A stretch of 64,000 nucleotides of DNA from Enterococcus lemanii (GCF_016909125.1 NZ_JAFBFD010000005.1:1-64000), one strand, 5' to 3'; positions 16,827-28,864 are shown, numbered from the stretch's first letter. Translations and numbers: made by a program. The notes: generated by a model from the letters alone, not told the origin.

Positions 16827-18203
16827 ATGAATGCGATACAATTGAAAAAAGACCAAACGTTACAAATTAAAATTAAGCGCCTGGGAATTAACGGTGAAGG
16901 GATCGGTTATTATAAACGTTTAATTATTTTTGTTCCACGTGTTTTACCTGGAGAAGAAGTGCAAGTAAAAGTGACCAACGCGACCCCTAAGTACGCTGAA
17001 GCGCAACTCACAAAATTAATTAAAGCAAGTCCAGACCGGATCAAGCCTCCTTGTCATTTTTATGATCGTTGTGGTGGTTGCCAATTACAACACCTGACTT
17101 ATAAAAAACAATTGGATTTTAAAAAGGATTTACTAAAACAGGCCCTCGAAAAATTCAAACCAAAAGACTATCAAAAATATATTTTAAAAGACACGATTGG
17201 CATGGATGACCCTTGGCATTACCGGAATAAAGCACAATTCCAATTACAATACAACGCCGTTCAAAAAAAAGCGGAAGCAGGACTTTATGAAATGAACTCT
17301 CACCGACTGGTCGCCATCGATGACTGTCTCGTCCAAGAAAAAACAACACAAAAAGTCCTTAATACCGTTGTTCAATTAATTAACAAATATGCGATTCCTA
17401 TTTATAACGAACGAAAAAACAGTGGTATTTTGCGAACGTTGATGGTTCGAATTGGGATAGAAACTGGTGAAGTCCAACTAGTTTTTGTTACATCAACACC
17501 AAAATTACCTTTAAAAAATGCTTTAATTCGAGAAATCAACGAAAAATTACCCGAAGTTGTTTCAATTATGCAAAATGTTCAAAAGCAAAAAACGTCGCTT
17601 GTTATGGGAGACACAACGATTCATTTGTGGGGCAAAGAAGCCATTTCTGAAAAAATTCAAGATTTAACCTTTGATTTATCCGCTCGCGCTTTCTTTCAAT
17701 TAAACCCGAAACAGACGCGCGTTTTATATGAAGAAGCTCGTAAAGCGTTAGATTTAGCCCCTAATGAGACGCTCGTTGATGCTTATTGTGGCGTTGGTAC
17801 CATTGGACTGAGTTTAGCGCATCAAGCAAAAGAAGTTCGAGGAATGGACATTATCCCACAAGCAATTGAAGATGCCAAAAATAACGCAAAAAATAAAGGT
17901 TTTCATAATACAAAATATGAAGTTGGAACCGCGGAAGAGTTAATTCCTAAATGGTTAAAAGCAGGTTTTAAACCAGATGCTATTGTCGTTGATCCCCCTC
18001 GTACCGGTTTAGGTGAACCACTTTTACGAGCGCTAAGCCAATACCCAGCTAAAAAATTAGTTTATGTCTCTTGTAATGTTTCAACTTTGGCAAGGGACCT
18101 AACTGCACTGACTAAAATTTACAAAGTCGACTATCTTCAATCCGTTGATATGTTTCCGCAAACCGCTCGTTGTGAAGTCGTTGTGAAATTATCTAAAATT
18201 TAA
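16827..18203 (+). CDS. rlmD: 23S rRNA (uracil-C5)-methyltransferase, RlmD/RumA family
   Basis: This S-adenosylmethionine enzyme makes 5-methyluridine in 23S rRNA. The 458-residue protein has an N-terminal TRAM domain (about 8-66) and iron-sulfur Cys residues (CHFYDRCGGCQLQH near 76). The SAM motif DAYCGVGTIGLS is near 315, and the nucleophile is in SCNVSTLARD near 418. Gram-positive members may modify two positions (RlmCD), so the exact site is inferred. The promoter candidate is TTTATT-17-TAAAAT. A strong terminator follows. Confidence 0.9.
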   Translation: MNAIQLKKDQTLQIKIKRLGINGEGIGYYKRLIIFVPRVLPGEEVQVKVTNATPKYAEAQLTKLIKASPDRIKPPCHFYDRCGGCQLQHLTYKKQLDFKKDLLKQALEKFKPKDYQKYILKDTIGMDDPWHYRNKAQFQLQYNAVQKKAEAGLYEMNSHRLVAIDDCLVQEKTTQKVLNTVVQLINKYAIPIYNERKNSGILRTLMVRIGIETGEVQLVFVTSTPKLPLKNALIREINEKLPEVVSIMQNVQKQKTSLVMGDTTIHLWGKEAISEKIQDLTFDLSARAFFQLNPKQTRVLYEEARKALDLAPNETLVDAYCGVGTIGLSLAHQAKEVRGMDIIPQAIEDAKNNAKNKGFHNTKYEVGTAEELIPKWLKAGFKPDAIVVDPPRTGLGEPLLRALSQYPAKKLVYVSCNVSTLARDLTALTKIYKVDYLQSVDMFPQTARCEVVVKLSKI

Positions 18204-18216
18204 ATGAAGCAACTCT

Positions 18217-18251
18217 TAAAAAGCTTCGGGAAAATTCCCGAAGCTTTTTTT
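18217..18251. terminator. Bidirectional terminator between rlmD and polC
   Basis: AAAAAGCTTCGGGAA pairs with TTCCCGAAGCTTTTT, with T/A tracts on both sides. The two genes converge here. Confidence 0.92.
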
Positions 18252-21200
18252 AAAACATATCAAATAAGGATAATTGATTTTCATCTGGCAAATCTTTCAA
18301 CACACCATTTTCAGTCATATAATCAATTAACGTTTTTGAGACTTTCCCTCTTGTTGCAAGGTCTTCTTTTGATAAAAACGGACCATCTTTTCGCGCTTCA
18401 ACAATTTGCTTAGCCACGTTAGCCCCTAAACTTGGGACCGCTCGAAACGGCGCAATTAATTTATTTCCTTCAATCACAAAATTCTCGGCATCAGACTTAT
18501 ATAAATCGATCATCTCAAATTCATAACCACGCTCAAGCATTTCATTCGCGATTTCTAAAACGGTCAATAAATTCTTTTCTTTGGTTGAAGCATCCATTCC
18601 TTTGTGATTAATTTCATCCATGACTTCTTTTACAGCTTCTTTCCCCTTAGACATCGCAACTAAGTCAAAATCATCTGCCCGGACACTAAAATAAGCACAG
18701 TAATATAGGATTGGAAAATAAACTTTAAAATAAGCCACTCGCAAAGCCATTAAAACATAAGCTGCCGCATGGGCCTTGGGGAACATATATTTTATCTTCA
18801 AACAAGATTCAATATACCATTCCGGTACATTTTGTTTACGCATCTCGACTTGCCAATCATCTGGAATCCCTTTTCCTTTACGAACACCTTCCATAATATT
18901 AAAGGCAATACCATCATCTAAACCGGCATGCATCAAATAAACCATAATATCGTCACGACAACCAATTACATTTGCTAAATCAGCCACGCCATTGCGAATC
19001 AATTCTTCGGCATTTCCTAACCAAACATCGGTTCCGTGAGAAAGTCCAGAAATTTGTAATAATTCAGCGAAGGTCGATGGATGCGTCTGTTCTAACATCC
19101 CTCGAACAAAACGAGTCCCAAATTCAGGAATACCTAGTGTCCCGGTTTTTGAAAGAATTTGCTCCGGTGTCACACCCAAAACTTCCGTCCCTTCAAAAAT
19201 TCGCATCACTTCAGGATCATCAGTCGGTATCGTTTTTGGATCAATGCCAGAGAGGTCTTGCAACATACGAATAACAGTTGGATCATCATGACCTAAAATA
19301 TCAAGTTTTAAAATATTATCATGAATGGAGTGGAAATCAAAGTGCGTTGTTTTCCATTCAGAGTTTAAATCATCTGCCGGAAATTGAATCGGTGTAAAAT
19401 CATAAACATCCATATAATCAGGAATAACAATAATACCACCCGGGTGTTGTCCAGTCGTTCTTTTTACCCCAGTTGCCCCTTTCGCTAAACGATCAATTTC
19501 AGCGCTTCTATAGTGCAAGTTATTATCTCTTTCATAGCCTTTCACAAACCCAAAGGCCGTTTTGTCAGCGACTGTACCAATCGTTCCCGCACGATAAACG
19601 TATTCTTCACCAAAAAGGACTTTCGTATAATTATGAGCTTGCGGTTGATATTCTCCCGAAAAGTTCAAATCAATATCGGGAACCTTGTCGCCATGGAACC
19701 CTAAGAATGTTTCAAAAGGAATATCATGTCCATCTTTTTTTAGTCGCGTTTGACATTTTGGACAAGCTTTTTCAGGCATATCAAAACCAGAACCGTAAGA
19801 GCCATCCTCATAAAACTCAGAGTACTGGCAATTTGGGCAATAATAATGTGGTGCCAATGGATTCACTTCTGTAATCCCGGTCATTGTCGCAACAAAACTC
19901 GAACCTACCGAACCACGTGAACCAACTAAGTAGCCATCTTCATTACTTTTATGCACAAGCTTTTGTGAAATTAAATAAATTACCGAAAACCCATTCCCGA
20001 TAATTGAATTTAATTCTTTTTCCAAGCGTTTTTCAACAATTTCTGGTAAAGGATTGCCATACAACTCTCTTGCTTTATTGTAACTTAAATCCGTGATTTC
20101 TTGCTCAGAACCAGGTATTTTTGGTGTATATAAATCATCTTTAACTGGAACAACGGTTTCACAACTATCAACGATTTTATTGGGGTTATCAATCACGAGT
20201 TCTTCTGCTAAATCATTGCCTAAAAATTGAAATTCCGTCAGCATTTGATCGGTCGTACGGAAATGAACTTCCGGTAAAGTATGGCGATTTAAAGGATTCC
20301 CGTGTCCCATGGAATTAATTAAGATTTTGCGGTAAATCGCATCTTCTTCGTTTAAGTAATGCACGTTACCAGTTGCAACAACCGGTTTATCTAATTCTTT
20401 ACCAATTTGAACAAGTTTTTTTATGATATCTTCTAAATCGGCCTCATTTTTGACTAGTTCTTGTTCAATTAATGGTGCATACACTGGTTTTGGCATTACT
20501 TCAATGTAGTCATAAAACTGTGCTTTTTCTTTTGCTGCCTCGTATCCTTTTTGCATCATCGCTACAAAAACTTCACCTTTGTCACAAGCCGTGCCGATTA
20601 ATAGTCCTTCTCGCAATTTTTTCAACTCAGAACGAGGAATACGAGGCGCTTTATCATGAAAATACACGAGATTTGATAAAGAAATTAACTTGAACAAGTT
20701 TTTTAAACCTGCTTGTGTTTGAGCTAAAATCGTCGCATGAAATGGACGTGCTGCCTTGATTGAATTTGCGCCCCCAACGTGACGGTTCAAATCTTCATGT
20801 AAAAACATTTCGTGTTTTTCCATCGCTTCTTTTACAAAGAGCCAAGCGAGGTGACCGGTCGCTTCTGCATCATAAATCGCACGGTGATGTTGCGTTAAAC
20901 TAACACCAAATTTTTTCGTTAAAACACCTAAGCCAAAACGTTTGAATTCTGGATACAAGTAACGAGCCAATTCAAGTGTATCGATGACCGGATTGTTTGC
21001 TTCAGGCAAGCCATGTTTTTTATAAGTCATATTAATAAAACCCATATCAAAAGAAGCGTTATGGGCCACTAAAATACAGCCTTCACAAAACGCTTGAAAA
21101 GCTTGAATCACTTCTAATTCGCTTTTTGACCCACGAACCATTTCATCGGTAATTCCCGTTAATTCAATTGTTGTTTTGGATAACGGGTGACCTGGGTCAA

Positions 21201-22584
21201 TAAATTCTTCAAAGGTTGCTTCCACGTTCCCTTTATTCATCTTAACAGCCGCAAGTTCAATAATCGTATCATAAACGGCTGAAAGCCCCGTTGTTTCCAC
21301 GTCAAACACAACATAAGTCGCATCGTTTAAGGGAATTGGCTGTGCATTATAAGCAACTTCAACCCCATCATCAATGACGTTGGCTTCAATCCCATATAAA
21401 ATTTTAACACCCGCTTTTTTTCCAGCCTGGTGTGCATCTGGGAAAGCTTGAGCGCCACCGTGATCCGTAATCGCCAGCGCTTTGTGCCCCCACTTTCCGG
21501 CTTGGGCAACTAAATCACTGATGCTATTGGTCGCATCCATTGTACTCATATTGGAATGCAAGTGCAACTCCACGCGCTTTCGATCTTCGGGTGCGTAATC
21601 TTTGCGACTTTCATGAGCAACTTCAATCAAATCCTGCGCATTCATTACTAAGTCACGCATAAAGGTATCTTCTTGTACGCTTCCACGAACTTTTACCCAC
21701 GAGCCCTTTTTAATCGCATCAAAAATTTGCTCGTCTTTTTCACCATTTGAAAATTTCTTAACAATAAAAGAAGAAGTATAATCGGTCATTTTAATAATTA
21801 AAATTTTGCGATTTGAGCGCAACTCACGAACTTCTTTATCAAAGATATATCCTTGAATGGTTACTCGTCGTTCTTCTTCTAGAATATTCGCCATTGGTGT
21901 AATCAGTTCATCCACTGGAATATTTCTACCTAGCATAATCGGACCAGATAACGGCCCCACCTCTTGTTGACTCTTTTTGCGTTTTTCATTTAAAGCAATT
22001 GCCTCGGCTGCTTGCTGCATGTAAAAAGCTTGTTGCTCTTCTTGACGCTTCGCCAATGCCTCTAAATCCGCTTGAATTTGCGCTTCATTTGTTTGCGGGA
22101 AAAAACGGAATTTAGGAAAACCAAATGTTTGGTATAATGTTTCTAACATTGGAAAATATTGCTGTTGTAAAATAGGGATGACGGCTTCATTTGTTACAGG
22201 CAACAGAATTTTTTTATCGACTTTGACGGGCAATTGCGTCTGTAAAACTTGCTTGACAAATGGCGTCGCACATTGTGGTTGCATCAGAACAAACGGCCAA
22301 TAAGCTTGCAATAAATCTTCATCAAAAGTTGCCATCTTCGTTTGAATGGTCATCTCAATTTCAGCAATTTCTTGAAAAGCCAAAACTAAGTGTTGTTGGA
22401 ACGTTTGGTAAATTTGCACTGGTAAAACTTCGTCAAATTGAAAAGTAAACACCCATCGTTTCGCTTGTTTATGAACTAAAACTTCAACAATTTCTCCACT
22501 TTGGATAATGTGATGTGTTTTTAGCTCTTGCGTCAAATTCATTTGTTCCAATAATATATTAAATTTATCTTTTTTAGCAGACAA
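18250..22584 (-). CDS. polC: DNA polymerase III subunit alpha, Gram-positive PolC
   Basis: PolC is the replicative polymerase. The 1444-residue protein has an N-terminal domain, an OB fold (about 230-320) and a PHP domain ([13 protein letters not shown] near 335). The 3'-5' exonuclease (FDVETTGLS near 425) is inserted in PHP, and a Zn module ([12 protein letters not shown]...CPKCQTR) is near 905. The polymerase acidic motif [12 protein letters not shown] is near 955. The start codon is TTG (22584-22582), set by AAGGTGAA upstream. It follows the ProRS-like gene, from which a terminator hairpin separates it. Confidence 0.97.
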   Translation of the reverse strand: MSAKKDKFNILLEQMNLTQELKTHHIIQSGEIVEVLVHKQAKRWVFTFQFDEVLPVQIYQTFQQHLVLAFQEIAEIEMTIQTKMATFDEDLLQAYWPFVLMQPQCATPFVKQVLQTQLPVKVDKKILLPVTNEAVIPILQQQYFPMLETLYQTFGFPKFRFFPQTNEAQIQADLEALAKRQEEQQAFYMQQAAEAIALNEKRKKSQQEVGPLSGPIMLGRNIPVDELITPMANILEEERRVTIQGYIFDKEVRELRSNRKILIIKMTDYTSSFIVKKFSNGEKDEQIFDAIKKGSWVKVRGSVQEDTFMRDLVMNAQDLIEVAHESRKDYAPEDRKRVELHLHSNMSTMDATNSISDLVAQAGKWGHKALAITDHGGAQAFPDAHQAGKKAGVKILYGIEANVIDDGVEVAYNAQPIPLNDATYVVFDVETTGLSAVYDTIIELAAVKMNKGNVEATFEEFIDPGHPLSKTTIELTGITDEMVRGSKSELEVIQAFQAFCEGCILVAHNASFDMGFINMTYKKHGLPEANNPVIDTLELARYLYPEFKRFGLGVLTKKFGVSLTQHHRAIYDAEATGHLAWLFVKEAMEKHEMFLHEDLNRHVGGANSIKAARPFHATILAQTQAGLKNLFKLISLSNLVYFHDKAPRIPRSELKKLREGLLIGTACDKGEVFVAMMQKGYEAAKEKAQFYDYIEVMPKPVYAPLIEQELVKNEADLEDIIKKLVQIGKELDKPVVATGNVHYLNEEDAIYRKILINSMGHGNPLNRHTLPEVHFRTTDQMLTEFQFLGNDLAEELVIDNPNKIVDSCETVVPVKDDLYTPKIPGSEQEITDLSYNKARELYGNPLPEIVEKRLEKELNSIIGNGFSVIYLISQKLVHKSNEDGYLVGSRGSVGSSFVATMTGITEVNPLAPHYYCPNCQYSEFYEDGSYGSGFDMPEKACPKCQTRLKKDGHDIPFETFLGFHGDKVPDIDLNFSGEYQPQAHNYTKVLFGEEYVYRAGTIGTVADKTAFGFVKGYERDNNLHYRSAEIDRLAKGATGVKRTTGQHPGGIIVIPDYMDVYDFTPIQFPADDLNSEWKTTHFDFHSIHDNILKLDILGHDDPTVIRMLQDLSGIDPKTIPTDDPEVMRIFEGTEVLGVTPEQILSKTGTLGIPEFGTRFVRGMLEQTHPSTFAELLQISGLSHGTDVWLGNAEELIRNGVADLANVIGCRDDIMVYLMHAGLDDGIAFNIMEGVRKGKGIPDDWQVEMRKQNVPEWYIESCLKIKYMFPKAHAAAYVLMALRVAYFKVYFPILYYCAYFSVRADDFDLVAMSKGKEAVKEVMDEINHKGMDASTKEKNLLTVLEIANEMLERGYEFEMIDLYKSDAENFVIEGNKLIAPFRAVPSLGANVAKQIVEARKDGPFLSKEDLATRGKVSKTLIDYMTENGVLKDLPDENQLSLFDMF

Positions 22585-22620
22585 CTTCGGTTCACCTTCT
22601 TATTATTTTTTTCAGGAAAA

Positions 22621-22648
22621 AGTCTAGGATAACATACTATCCTAGACT
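22621..22648 (-). terminator. Terminator between the ProRS-like gene and polC
   Basis: AGTCTAGGATA pairs with TATCCTAGACT. On the minus strand it is followed by TTTTTCCT. Confidence 0.75.
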
Positions 22649-22654
22649 AGCGGA

Positions 22655-24220
22655 TTATTCAGTTGTTTGCAAGAGGATTGCTAAAGTATCCGCTAACTCT
22701 TCTTTACGGACTTCAACCACCGCTTGGCTCGCTCGAATTTTTATTTCTACCACGCCTTCAACGGCTTTTTCTCCAATCACAATTTCAACAGGACAACTGA
22801 TCAAATCGGCGTCTTTTTGCTTTTCTTCTAGAGAACTATCACGGTCATCAATCAAGACTTCATATCCTTTAGCAACCATCATTTCTTCAACTTCTTGTGC
22901 AAGTACTTGTTGATAAGAATTTTGATAATCGATTGGAAGAATATGCAAATCAAATGGTGCGACTTCTTCTGGCCAATTTAAATGCCCGTTTTTATGATGC
23001 TGTTTGGCAATCATTAAAAATAGAAGCGATAAACTTAACTGATAATGGCCAATATAAACTTTTTTTTCTTCATTAGCTGTGTCACTTGTTTTTTGAGTAA
23101 TCATTTTTTTCATAAATTGCCCAATCTTTACCCCTTTTTTAAAAAGCAATGTCCCTTTTCCATCAGGTGCTAGATCACCTTCTTGTACATATGAAAAATC
23201 CCCGAAAGAAACATTTGGCAAATCACGGCCTAAATTAATATTTTCATAATAAGAAGCTTCGTCTGGATTCATCATGGTCATATTCGTTCGATTTTCCACT
23301 TCTAAATCAGCTAAAATGGTCCAATCTGGCGAAATCAAATCAAAAGAAAACAACTCATAGGAAGTTCCAAAATACTTTTCAACTTCTTGCTTTTTGATTT
23401 CAACCACTTTATGTTGCATTTTTTGACTGATTTTAGCTAAATTTAAACGGTCATTTTTTGCTAAAAATAAAAGAATAGGCTTTTTACTCGCTCTCAAAAA
23501 GTAACAAGTAAGCTGATTGCCATCATCGAGTTTAAAACCCGTTGCCGGTATTTTTCTTTCAAGTGGTAAAAAAGTGGCATGGGATTTTTTGACTAATGAA
23601 TAACGAGTGGCCGCCTCAACTTTGGCGCTATAATCCCCTTGAGTAGACTCGCAAAAAATTGTTTTTCCTTCTGAACTGATGGCTAAAAGATCTTTTATTT
23701 CTTTATGAATCGCTTTTTGAGGCAAAGCAATCACACTTTTATATTCCAATTGACAACGAGCTAAAATTCTTTGAAAAGCTTGCTCAAAGCGATGAAAAAC
23801 TTCGGATAGCTCTGTACTTGCCGAGTGGAAAGAATAACCATCAAGTTCCGTTGGTTCAAGCGCGATTCCACCTGGAAATTGGTATTCTTTGTTTTGTTCA
23901 ACTTTCACTTGTATTTGGAAGATGTTTAGCAACTCTTTTGAAGTCGCCAGCTGCCCTTCTGTGAGTAACTGAAGCAAGTAGGTTTCACCTTGATCAGCTA
24001 CAGCGACCGGCAATTGAAATTCAATCGCCGAAAGACTGTGCAACTCCTCCAAAACAATTTTTTTTATTTTTTCCATGACAAGCATTCCCAACGGTAGAAA
24101 AACAAAACGATTTTCTTGATATTCCCCTAAAAAACCACCCTCTATTAACAAGGAGGAGGCGGCTTCCTCATCATTTATCGTATTTTTGACATTCGGAACT
24201 AATAAATTTGACTGTTTCAT
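22655..24220 (-). CDS. ProRS-like protein lacking synthetase motifs
   Basis: This intact 521-residue protein sits where Firmicutes carry proS, between rseP and polC. It aligns by eye with bacterial ProRS over most of its length (for example NLGRDLPNVSFGDFSYVQEG at 329-348 and APFDLH at 421-426). The catalytic parts are gone. The motif 1/TXE region has lost its usual GPTHEE loop and about 30 residues. The motif 2 RDE...GLLRGREF is replaced by VEQN...GGIALEPTEL (107-126), and the motif 3 GIGVSR by HYQLSLS (392-398). The C-terminal NERAGVKF is replaced by DSSLEEKQ. The start at 24220 follows AAAGGAG; TTG at 24238 is less likely. It is unlikely to charge tRNA-Pro, so its role is unknown. Confidence 0.8.
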   Translation of the reverse strand: MKQSNLLVPNVKNTINDEEAASSLLIEGGFLGEYQENRFVFLPLGMLVMEKIKKIVLEELHSLSAIEFQLPVAVADQGETYLLQLLTEGQLATSKELLNIFQIQVKVEQNKEYQFPGGIALEPTELDGYSFHSASTELSEVFHRFEQAFQRILARCQLEYKSVIALPQKAIHKEIKDLLAISSEGKTIFCESTQGDYSAKVEAATRYSLVKKSHATFLPLERKIPATGFKLDDGNQLTCYFLRASKKPILLFLAKNDRLNLAKISQKMQHKVVEIKKQEVEKYFGTSYELFSFDLISPDWTILADLEVENRTNMTMMNPDEASYYENINLGRDLPNVSFGDFSYVQEGDLAPDGKGTLLFKKGVKIGQFMKKMITQKTSDTANEEKKVYIGHYQLSLSLLFLMIAKQHHKNGHLNWPEEVAPFDLHILPIDYQNSYQQVLAQEVEEMMVAKGYEVLIDDRDSSLEEKQKDADLISCPVEIVIGEKAVEGVVEIKIRASQAVVEVRKEELADTLAILLQTTE

Positions 24221-24249
24221 AATTTTCTCCTTTACCAACTACCCTATAA

Positions 24250-25515
24250 TTAAAAGAAAAAGCGTTGAATATCGTTCCAAGTTACAAGAATCATTAATAA
24301 CATTAACAAACCAAAACCAATAATTGAAATAAGCCCCTCTTTTTCTTGACTGATTGGTTTCCCCCGAACACCTTCAATCAAGTTTAATAATAACTTTCCG
24401 CCATCTAGTCCAGGTATCGGTAATAAATTAAAGATACCTAAGTTCATTGAAATCATTGCCATTAAATAGATAACCGTCATCGCACCTTGGCTAGCTGCTT
24501 GAGAAGACATTTGATAAATAGCCACTGGGCCACCCAGTTGATCAATTTGAAAATTAAAGACAATGCCTTTTAATGCGGTTAAAATTTGTGTAAAACTATT
24601 CACACTCTCTTGTAAAGCTCCGACTATTTTTGCAGCAAATCCCGTTTTCATAGGGGCTTCAATCCCTAACTGGCCATAGTCTTTTCCTTCAACCGTCACA
24701 CTAGTCGAAGTTGCCACAACTGTTATTTTTTGCCCATCACGTGACAGTTCAATTTGTAAGTCTTCGTTTGGATGTTGTTGAATTTGCGTTCGCACTTGTG
24801 CCCAATCGCTTACAGCTACCTCATTAATGCTTAAAATCTCATCCCCTGCTTGGATTCCTGCAACTTCTGCTGGACCATTTGGGCTGACCCCGCTAATTAT
24901 CGTCGAGTTTGGATCAAGTACCCCGCCACGAGCAAAAACCATCCCTAAAAATAAAACAAAGGCCAAAATAAAATTATTCATCGGACCTGCAAAGTTTGTC
25001 AGCGCTCTTTGCCAAAGTTTTGCTGATTGAAATTGCACATCTCTTGGAGCAATTCGAACTTGTGTCCCATCTTCTTCAATTATAAAGGCATCATGTGCGA
25101 CAGGATAGGTAACCGTTTGGCTTTCGTCGCCATTCATAAACCCTGTAATCGTTAATTCATCGATTAAATCTTGGCGAATGAATTCTAGCGGTACACCATT
25201 ATTTAATTGGACTTTTTTACTTGTATTAATTGTAGTTACGACACCATTTTCATCGATTAATAAACGAATCGGTGTACCAGGCTTTAGTTCTTCTTCTTCA
25301 TCATAGCCTGCCATTCGAACATACCCCCCCATTGGGAGTGCCCGAATCGTATAAGCTGTTCCGTCTTTTCCTTGATGACTAAAGATTTTTGGCCCCATGC
25401 CAATCGCAAATTCACGAACTAAAATTCCAGCTTTTCTTGCAAAATAAAAATGACCGAGTTCATGAATGACAACCACCACAGAGAAGACAATTAAAAAGGT
25501 AAGTAATGTCTTCAT
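24250..25515 (-). CDS. rseP: RIP metalloprotease RseP/Eep
   Basis: This site-2 membrane protease cuts transmembrane helices of regulators and lipoprotein signal peptides. In E. faecalis the ortholog Eep makes sex pheromones and activates SigV. The 421-residue protein has HELGH (residues 18-22) in the first helix, a PDZ domain (about 205-285) and the third metal ligand in NLLPIPGLDGGKLL near 365. A final helix ends the protein. It lies just upstream of the ProRS-like gene and downstream of cdsA. Confidence 0.95.
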   Translation of the reverse strand: MKTLLTFLIVFSVVVVIHELGHFYFARKAGILVREFAIGMGPKIFSHQGKDGTAYTIRALPMGGYVRMAGYDEEEELKPGTPIRLLIDENGVVTTINTSKKVQLNNGVPLEFIRQDLIDELTITGFMNGDESQTVTYPVAHDAFIIEEDGTQVRIAPRDVQFQSAKLWQRALTNFAGPMNNFILAFVLFLGMVFARGGVLDPNSTIISGVSPNGPAEVAGIQAGDEILSINEVAVSDWAQVRTQIQQHPNEDLQIELSRDGQKITVVATSTSVTVEGKDYGQLGIEAPMKTGFAAKIVGALQESVNSFTQILTALKGIVFNFQIDQLGGPVAIYQMSSQAASQGAMTVIYLMAMISMNLGIFNLLPIPGLDGGKLLLNLIEGVRGKPISQEKEGLISIIGFGLLMLLMILVTWNDIQRFFF

Positions 25516-25640
25516 TTATTTTCCTCACTTTCAATATCTATTGTTATTATTATCGCGTGAATCAGCGAAACCTCTCCACTATTTTATCATAATCGAGAAA
25601 TTACACAATTCTTCTCCCACTTTGTAACGAGAACGTAAGA

Positions 25641-25675
25641 AAAGCATGGTGTTTTATGGAAAACGACCATGCTCA
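25641..25675 (-). terminator. Weak hairpin between cdsA and rseP
   Basis: AAGCATGGT and ACCATGCT pair around a 15-base loop, with TTTTCTT following on the minus strand. It may reduce rather than stop read-through. Confidence 0.5.
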
Positions 25676-25680
25676 ACTTT

Positions 25681-26487
25681 TTAAAAAATACCAAATAAAT
25701 GCATTATCGGAAACACAAATAACAAACTATCAAAGCGGTCTAAAATCCCACCATGCCCCGGCAAAATAATACCAGAGTCTTTTACACCATAATGTCTTTT
25801 GATTGCCGATTCAACCAAATCACCAAATTGACCAACCACAGATAATACTGCTGTCATCAAAATTAAAACAAATGAGCTTTGATTAAAATACGTTTTCCCA
25901 GGAAAAACAATTAAATACACAATTGCAATGACTATCGCACTTAATATGCCACCAACTGCTCCTTCAATTGTTTTGTTCGGTGAAATTTCTGGCCAAAGCT
26001 TATTTTTACCATACTCGCGACCGACCATATAAGCACCAATATCCGTTGCCCAAACTATCAATAAACCAAAACACAATACAATTAGACTTTCTTTACGTGC
26101 GTTGGCAAAAGCACCAAAACCAACCCCTGCATACAAACTAACTAATATCGGAAATCCGGCTTCATCAATTGTATAGGTGTTTTTTGAAATAACAGAAATT
26201 CCTAATAATAAAAGAACAATAAGATAAAACAACATAAATTTATCTGTTTTCTCTGGTAAGAATTGAAACCAAGGGTCTCTTGGGAGTGCTAAAATTAAAG
26301 CGCCAATTAACGAAAGGCCACCTTCTAAACTAAGTAGTGTTAATCCCTTCATTCGAAATAACTCATAAACACCAACGCCGGCTAATAAACCTGCTAATAA
26401 ACCAACTGAAATTCCTGCAAAATCAAAATAGACAATTGGAATAAATAATACTAATGCTACAACAGCCGTAATCACTCTTTGCCTCAT
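25681..26487 (-). CDS. cdsA: Phosphatidate cytidylyltransferase
   Basis: CdsA makes CDP-diacylglycerol from phosphatidic acid and CTP at the membrane, feeding phosphatidylglycerol and cardiolipin. The 268-residue protein has about eight membrane helices. The CdsA signature lies in KDSGIILPGHGGILDRFDSL near residue 236, with its metal-binding Asp. It overlaps uppS by four bases (ATGA-type junction), so the two lipid genes are translationally coupled. Confidence 0.95.
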   Translation of the reverse strand: MRQRVITAVVALVLFIPIVYFDFAGISVGLLAGLLAGVGVYELFRMKGLTLLSLEGGLSLIGALILALPRDPWFQFLPEKTDKFMLFYLIVLLLLGISVISKNTYTIDEAGFPILVSLYAGVGFGAFANARKESLIVLCFGLLIVWATDIGAYMVGREYGKNKLWPEISPNKTIEGAVGGILSAIVIAIVYLIVFPGKTYFNQSSFVLILMTAVLSVVGQFGDLVESAIKRHYGVKDSGIILPGHGGILDRFDSLLFVFPIMHLFGIF

Positions 26488-27284
26488 ACTGATTCCTCCT
26501 CATTTTTTACAGCACCAAACCGTCGATCTCGATTTTGATAACTCGCAATCGCATTTTCTAACGCTTGTTCATCAAAATCTGGCCAAAATGCTCTCGTAAA
26601 AAATAATTCACTGTAAGCAATTTGCCAAAGTAAAAAATTACTAATTCGCTCTTCGCCACTTGTTCGAATGACAAGTTCTGGATCTCTTAAGTCCGTCGGT
26701 AAAAAGCCCGTCATTAAATAATCAGCAAACGTGTCTTCCGTAATTTCATTAATATTTCCTTGATTTGCTTGCAATTGGGTATATAAAGATTGAATCGCAG
26801 TAATAATTTCTGCTCGGCTGCCATAATTTAAAGCGAAGTTCAAGATTAGTCCTGTATTGTTTTTTGTTTCTTCCATCGCTCTTTCAACCGCTTCTTGTGT
26901 ATGTTTGGGTAGAAATTCTTTATAGCCCATTACCTCAACGCGGACGTTTTCTTTTTTTAGCTCTGGTACAAACGTATCAAAAAAATCAACGGGCAATTGC
27001 ATCAAAAAATTCACTTCTTCATTCGGGCGTTTCCAATTTTCAGTTGAAAAAGCATACAGCGTTAATACTTTAACACCCAACTTTGACGCATGCTTCGTAA
27101 TTTTTTTAACCGTCTCCATCCCTTCTTTATGTCCGGCAACTCGTGGCAAACGACGATTTTGAGCCCAACGACCATTTCCATCCATGATAATGGCAATATG
27201 CTTTGGAATTGGCAATTCTTTTGAAAAAGAAAATTCGCTTTCTTCAACAATGTATTTATTTTTTTGCGGCAAAAAACGCAGCAT
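26484..27284 (-). CDS. uppS: Undecaprenyl pyrophosphate synthase
   Basis: UppS condenses isopentenyl units in cis onto farnesyl pyrophosphate to make the C55 lipid carrier for cell wall synthesis. The 266-residue protein has the catalytic Asp in IAIIMDGNGRWAQ near residue 34. The FSTENWKRP loop is near 85 and RTSGEERISNFLLWQ near 207. The ribosome site AGGAGG precedes ATG at 27284. It heads the uppS-cdsA-rseP group. Confidence 0.96.
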   Translation of the reverse strand: MLRFLPQKNKYIVEESEFSFSKELPIPKHIAIIMDGNGRWAQNRRLPRVAGHKEGMETVKKITKHASKLGVKVLTLYAFSTENWKRPNEEVNFLMQLPVDFFDTFVPELKKENVRVEVMGYKEFLPKHTQEAVERAMEETKNNTGLILNFALNYGSRAEIITAIQSLYTQLQANQGNINEITEDTFADYLMTGFLPTDLRDPELVIRTSGEERISNFLLWQIAYSELFFTRAFWPDFDEQALENAIASYQNRDRRFGAVKNEEESV

Positions 27285-27442
27285 TCATTTTTCCTCCTCT
27301 TCGTCAAGTATTCATTCAAGTCATCTAAACTATTATAGCAATAAACGAAAAGAATGCCTATATAAAAAGAATGCTTCAGAATAATTTATAAAAATCTTCG
27401 TCTATTCCTCTTATTTTAAACAAATAGAACCATTTTAAGCGT

Positions 27443-27485
27443 AAAAAAAGTAGCTAGCTTCTCAATTTATTGAAAAGCTAGCTAC
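27443..27485 (-). terminator. Terminator of the pyrH-frr unit
   Basis: GTAGCTAGCTT pairs with AAGCTAGCTAC, followed by seven T on the minus strand. The remaining ~150 bases up to uppS show no gene. Confidence 0.9.
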
Positions 27486-27497
27486 TACAAACAAATA

Positions 27498-28055
27498 TTA
27501 GATTTCTAATAATTCTTTTTCTTTTTCGGCTGCAATTGCATCTAATTTTTTCACGCTGTCGTCTGTTAATGTTTGAATTTCTTTTTCAGAATTTTTCAAA
27601 TCATCTTCTGTAATCTCACTTGCTTTTTCTTGTTTCTTGTAAGCATCGATTGCATCACGACGCGCATTGCGGATTGCAATTTTAGCATTTTCAGCTGATT
27701 TCTTAACATCTTTGGCTAACTCTTTACGACGTTCTTCTGTCAATTGTGGCATAACTAATCGGATCACATTCCCATCGTTGGTTGGTGTAATTCCTAAATC
27801 TGAAGCCAAAATTGCTTTTTCAACATCTTTTAAGATCGATTTATCAAAAGGTGTAATCATTAATACACGCGCTTCTGGAATTGTGATTGAAGCCATTTGA
27901 TTTAGAGGTGTTGGTGCGCCATAGTAAATCACTGAAATGCGATCTAACAGGCTCGCATTTGCTCGGCCAGCACGAATTTGACCTAATTCACGTTGAAGGC
28001 TTTCTGCTGTTTTGTCCATTTTTTCTTTTGCTTCGTTAAAAATTGTATCTACCAT
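27498..28055 (-). CDS. frr: Ribosome recycling factor
   Basis: RRF splits the post-termination ribosome together with EF-G. The 185-residue protein has the usual all-helical coiled body with an inserted beta domain. [19 protein letters not shown]-like sequence lies near residue 40, and [15 protein letters not shown] near 113. Length is exactly typical. It begins one base after pyrH ends, the common pyrH-frr pair. Confidence 0.97.
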   Translation of the reverse strand: MVDTIFNEAKEKMDKTAESLQRELGQIRAGRANASLLDRISVIYYGAPTPLNQMASITIPEARVLMITPFDKSILKDVEKAILASDLGITPTNDGNVIRLVMPQLTEERRKELAKDVKKSAENAKIAIRNARRDAIDAYKKQEKASEITEDDLKNSEKEIQTLTDDSVKKLDAIAAEKEKELLEI

Positions 28056-28056
28056 T

Positions 28057-28806
<750 letters not shown>

Positions 28807-28864
28807 CTATTGTAGCATAGTCAATGCATTATAGCAGTCAAATTCCTTGAATTTTTCCTAAAAA

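Noticed and set aside
18972-19274. Plus-strand ORF inside polC
   Set aside because: It is a shadow of the long polC frame with no start signals. The same holds for the other ORFs antisense to known genes.
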